Source of the DNA: Clostridiales bacterium
GTDB taxonomy: Bacteria; Bacillota; Clostridia; Saccharofermentanales; Saccharofermentanaceae
DNA: 64,000 nt
Assembly: GCA_017428545.1 (NCBI GenBank)
Contig: JAFRQR010000017.1
Coordinates: forward strand, 62,001-126,000
Direction: 5' to 3'
Shown here: positions 61,890 through 64,000 of the stretch, in pieces
How the letters are laid out: the number at the start of each line of letters is the position of its first letter
Position numbering within the stretch: the first letter of the stretch is position 1
Program-made: the position numbers and the translations under genes
Notes under the pieces: model-generated
What the model was told of the DNA's origin: nothing
Database searches by the model: none
What the model saw: the letters and a program-made list of their open reading frames with translations, nothing else

Positions 61890-64000
61890 ATGACGCCACT
61901 TCCATCACAAGGGTATTTTTACCCATATGATTCGATCGACGAACTCTACACGGAGAAACAGCCGCCGGAGTTCGGACGCTTGAATTCGCTCTGGAGACTG
62001 GATCTTCCGAGCTGGCGCTTTTACCATGCCAAATTGACGGAAGATATCCCGCAAGGATGGACGGATCCCGAGTTTGATGATTCTTCGTGGGACCTTATGG
62101 ATGTGCCGAGCGTCTGGCAGATGCAGGGCTATGGATATCCGAGCGAGCTGCGCTATGAAAAGAATGCTCTTCTTTCACAGAAAACATCCCGTCTACAGCG
62201 ACGTCTTGCCGATGAGGCGGGTAAAGATAATACGAATGATTTCGGCCTTTATCGTGTATGGGTCAATCTCCCTGCACAGTTTGTCCATCGTTATGTCTAT
62301 TTCGTAACAGACGGCATCGTCGGACACTATATCATCAGTGTCAACGGACATCACGCAGCCTCTTCCAGAAGTACCTTTGCAACCACAAAGATCCTTTTGA
62401 CGGAACATCTGCATGAAGGTCCGAACCTGATTACGATCGCAGTCCGCCGTTTTGATATCCGTATGCAGAACGGCAAACCGAGAAAAGATGTCCATGCGCA
62501 GGGTGCATTTGGTTTTTCCGGTCTTTTCCGCCTTCCGTATCTGGTCGCCGAATCAAATGTAGAAGTATCGTCGGTCCGCCTTACTTCGTCATTCCTTACG
62601 GATACGCTGGCAAAAGATGTCGTGCCGAAGACGGCAATGATCAATAGTCTTTACCATTCTGACAGCGATGACCAGTCCACCGAAAGACAGCGTGAGATCC
62701 TTTCAGATGCCGAAAGCAGAAGAGATGCGGAACTGAAGGTAGAGGTAGAGCTTTATAACCACCTTCCTTACGATATGCAGGTCACGGTATATTGCCGCCT
62801 GATGGAAGCCCGTGATGAATATGATCTTTATAATCTTCCGGAGCATCGTCTCACACAGCGAAAAGAACTTACCGACATCATCCCGAAAGAAGGCGTCAAG
62901 CTTGTGGGAACGGAGTTCTATGCCAAGCTTGTCCTTCCGTGGACGGATCAGACCCCGAATCTTTATGATCTGATCATCGAAGTGCGCGATAATCAGGACC
63001 AGGTCATTTGTGTGAAGAAGCAGCGCTTCGGTTTCAGAAGTCTTTCCTATCAGGACGGCATCTTTAACATCAATGATGTGGCCGTTCCGATCCATGGCGT
63101 AAAGTATTATGAGTTTGATCCCGAAAACGGTATCTCCGTTCCGCTGGAACGATTCCGTCAGGATATTCTTCTGATGAAGAGTGCGAACATCAACACGGTA
63201 TATGTCGTGCATCATCCGACGGATTCGAGGTTCTTCGATCTGTGCGATAAATACGGCATGTATGTCATTTTACAGTCCGCGGCATCGATCCTTCCGCAGA
63301 CCGTCTATTCGCTGTTTAACCATCCATGTATCATCATGTGGTCGATGACGGGAAGAAAGTTCGATGAAGGATCCTATCTCGATGTGAAATCGAGGATCAA
63401 AGGTTTTGATGAATATCGTCCTCTTTATTGTGAGATCGATAAGTCCGGACATGTCACCGATATTCCTCCGTTCCCGAATAAAGCAGGTATGTTTTTCGGC
63501 GAATGGTGTGATCTTTGCGTCAACCGCCGCTACTTAAAGAGCAGACTGAAAGAAGACAAAGTGCTTTTCGAGTCGATCCTTGCAAGACCGAGAAGAGAAG
63601 AAGATGAGATGGATCTTAAGTATATCCATCAGGGTGACCTTGTAGAATACTCCGAGCAGGTCGGTGTTTCGATCGCCCAGGGTATCGTGGATGCAAACAG
63701 GAATCCGCACCCGATCTTCTTTGAAGTGAAAAAGCAGTGCGAATATATCAAGATATTCAGTTCCGCCGACAATCCGGCGCATCTTAACGTGAATAATGTC
63801 CTGCAGTTCGCAGGCACTCCTCCGATCGAACTGAAGTGGCAGCTTCTTCTCGGAGGCATCCGTCTTACCGGCGGATCCGGTCTTGTTCCGTCGATCCCGC
63901 CGATGGGAAGTAAAGCCATGCAGTTCCCGTTTAATGTCGGAGCCTTTCTGACGCCGGAATGGAGCAATCAGTATGCAAAAGCTTCTGATGTCTATAATCA
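61890..64000 (+). CDS. GH2-like protein with altered acid/base site (3' end missing)
   Basis: 703 codons lie in the window and the frame is open to the edge. The protein begins MTPLPSQGYFYPYD without signal peptide. It has the GH2 sugar-binding jelly roll (WDLMDVPSVWQMQGYG, YRVWVNLPAQ), a middle Ig-like domain with an unusual insert (about 220-270), and the barrel (FGFRSL, then GVKYYEFDPE). The conserved HPSIIMWSLGNES reads HPCIIMWSMTGRK (Trp484): the Asn-Glu pair holding the acid/base is replaced by Gly-Arg. A possible nucleophile is in FFGEWCD. This makes normal beta-galactosidase activity doubtful. CGGAGAG precedes ATG 61890. Confidence 0.8.
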   Translation, partial: MTPLPSQGYFYPYDSIDELYTEKQPPEFGRLNSLWRLDLPSWRFYHAKLTEDIPQGWTDPEFDDSSWDLMDVPSVWQMQGYGYPSELRYEKNALLSQKTSRLQRRLADEAGKDNTNDFGLYRVWVNLPAQFVHRYVYFVTDGIVGHYIISVNGHHAASSRSTFATTKILLTEHLHEGPNLITIAVRRFDIRMQNGKPRKDVHAQGAFGFSGLFRLPYLVAESNVEVSSVRLTSSFLTDTLAKDVVPKTAMINSLYHSDSDDQSTERQREILSDAESRRDAELKVEVELYNHLPYDMQVTVYCRLMEARDEYDLYNLPEHRLTQRKELTDIIPKEGVKLVGTEFYAKLVLPWTDQTPNLYDLIIEVRDNQDQVICVKKQRFGFRSLSYQDGIFNINDVAVPIHGVKYYEFDPENGISVPLERFRQDILLMKSANINTVYVVHHPTDSRFFDLCDKYGMYVILQSAASILPQTVYSLFNHPCIIMWSMTGRKFDEGSYLDVKSRIKGFDEYRPLYCEIDKSGHVTDIPPFPNKAGMFFGEWCDLCVNRRYLKSRLKEDKVLFESILARPRREEDEMDLKYIHQGDLVEYSEQVGVSIAQGIVDANRNPHPIFFEVKKQCEYIKIFSSADNPAHLNVNNVLQFAGTPPIELKWQLLLGGIRLTGGSGLVPSIPPMGSKAMQFPFNVGAFLTPEWSNQYAKASDVYN

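Noticed and set aside
1-64000. Insertion sequences, prophage, integrative element or toxin-antitoxin locus
   Set aside because: No transposase, integrase, terminal repeat or paired small genes of that kind were found in any frame.

Overview
The window reads as a chromosomal segment of a strictly anaerobic, carbohydrate-storing member of the Clostridia (Bacillota), probably from rumen or gut. Evidence: strong AGGAGG-type ribosome binding sites, the ireB-ruvX-DUF1292 trio typical of Firmicutes, paired GlgC/GlgD, ferredoxin-dependent 2-oxoacid oxidoreductases, sepF, a diadenylate cyclase, Thr-Pro-rich surface proteins and several lipoproteins. A Saccharofermentans-like relative is my impression only. 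No insertion sequence, prophage, CRISPR array or rRNA was seen; the gene set looks vertically inherited and densely packed.

Layout. 1-7.2 kb: the 5' end of a divergent HPr-like gene, then mtaB, ireB, ruvX, two overlapping DUF1292 genes, a CPBP protease and a very large membrane-anchored protein. 7.4-9.8 kb: zinc-ribbon membrane protein, a YhbD-like regulator, an ArsR-type regulator and mscL. 10-12.6 kb: a four-subunit 2-oxoacid:ferredoxin oxidoreductase. 12.8-22.1 kb: glycogen operon glgB-glgC-glgD-glgA, a GH13 alpha-glycosidase and a zinc-ribbon membrane protein. 22.3-29.1 kb: a choice-of-anchor A cell-wall protein with a long Thr-Pro stalk, a TIR-transmembrane-beta-propeller protein, and a convergent DHH phosphoesterase with an unusual duplicated C-terminal module. 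29.2-31.5 kb: tRNA-Leu(GAG), a lipoprotein and an MBL-fold hydrolase. 31.7-37.6 kb: sodium symporter, indolepyruvate oxidoreductase iorAB, an ACT protein and a methionine gamma-lyase-like PLP enzyme. 37.6-40.9 kb: HlyD-like protein, YggS and SepF (division neighbourhood). 41-44.2 kb: gltX and glnS on the minus strand. 44.4-47.8 kb: an AroB-like protein, an M28-like lipoprotein, a small beta protein and an RDD protein. 48-52.7 kb: ilvE, nagA, a Crp/Fnr regulator and a CdaA-CdaR fusion. 52.7-58.7 kb: glf, an amidase-like protein, a lipoprotein, an SseB-like protein and larE. 58.8-64 kb: tmRNA, a GH3 enzyme and a partial GH2-like gene.

Two themes stand out. First, several intact reading frames keep an enzyme fold while replacing key catalytic or metal-binding residues: the AroB-like, M28-like and amidase_3-like proteins, the GH2-like protein, and probably the large glycosidase-like protein. 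Second, unusual RNA/DNA structure: a 34-nt nested hairpin core is conserved inside the loops of two otherwise unrelated terminators 22 kb apart, and a 305-nt gap holds a promoter-terminator pair that could express a small RNA of about 70 nt. The most notable architectures are the fused diadenylate cyclase/CdaR, the TIR-TM-propeller protein, the histone-like tail on glycogen synthase and the DHH extension.

The metabolic picture is storage and breakdown of glycogen (glg operon, GH13, GH3), amino-acid or 2-oxoacid fermentation through ferredoxin (VOR-type, IOR, IlvE), GlcNAc recycling (NagA), and a heavily decorated cell envelope. All functional statements are from reading the sequence; no database search was run.
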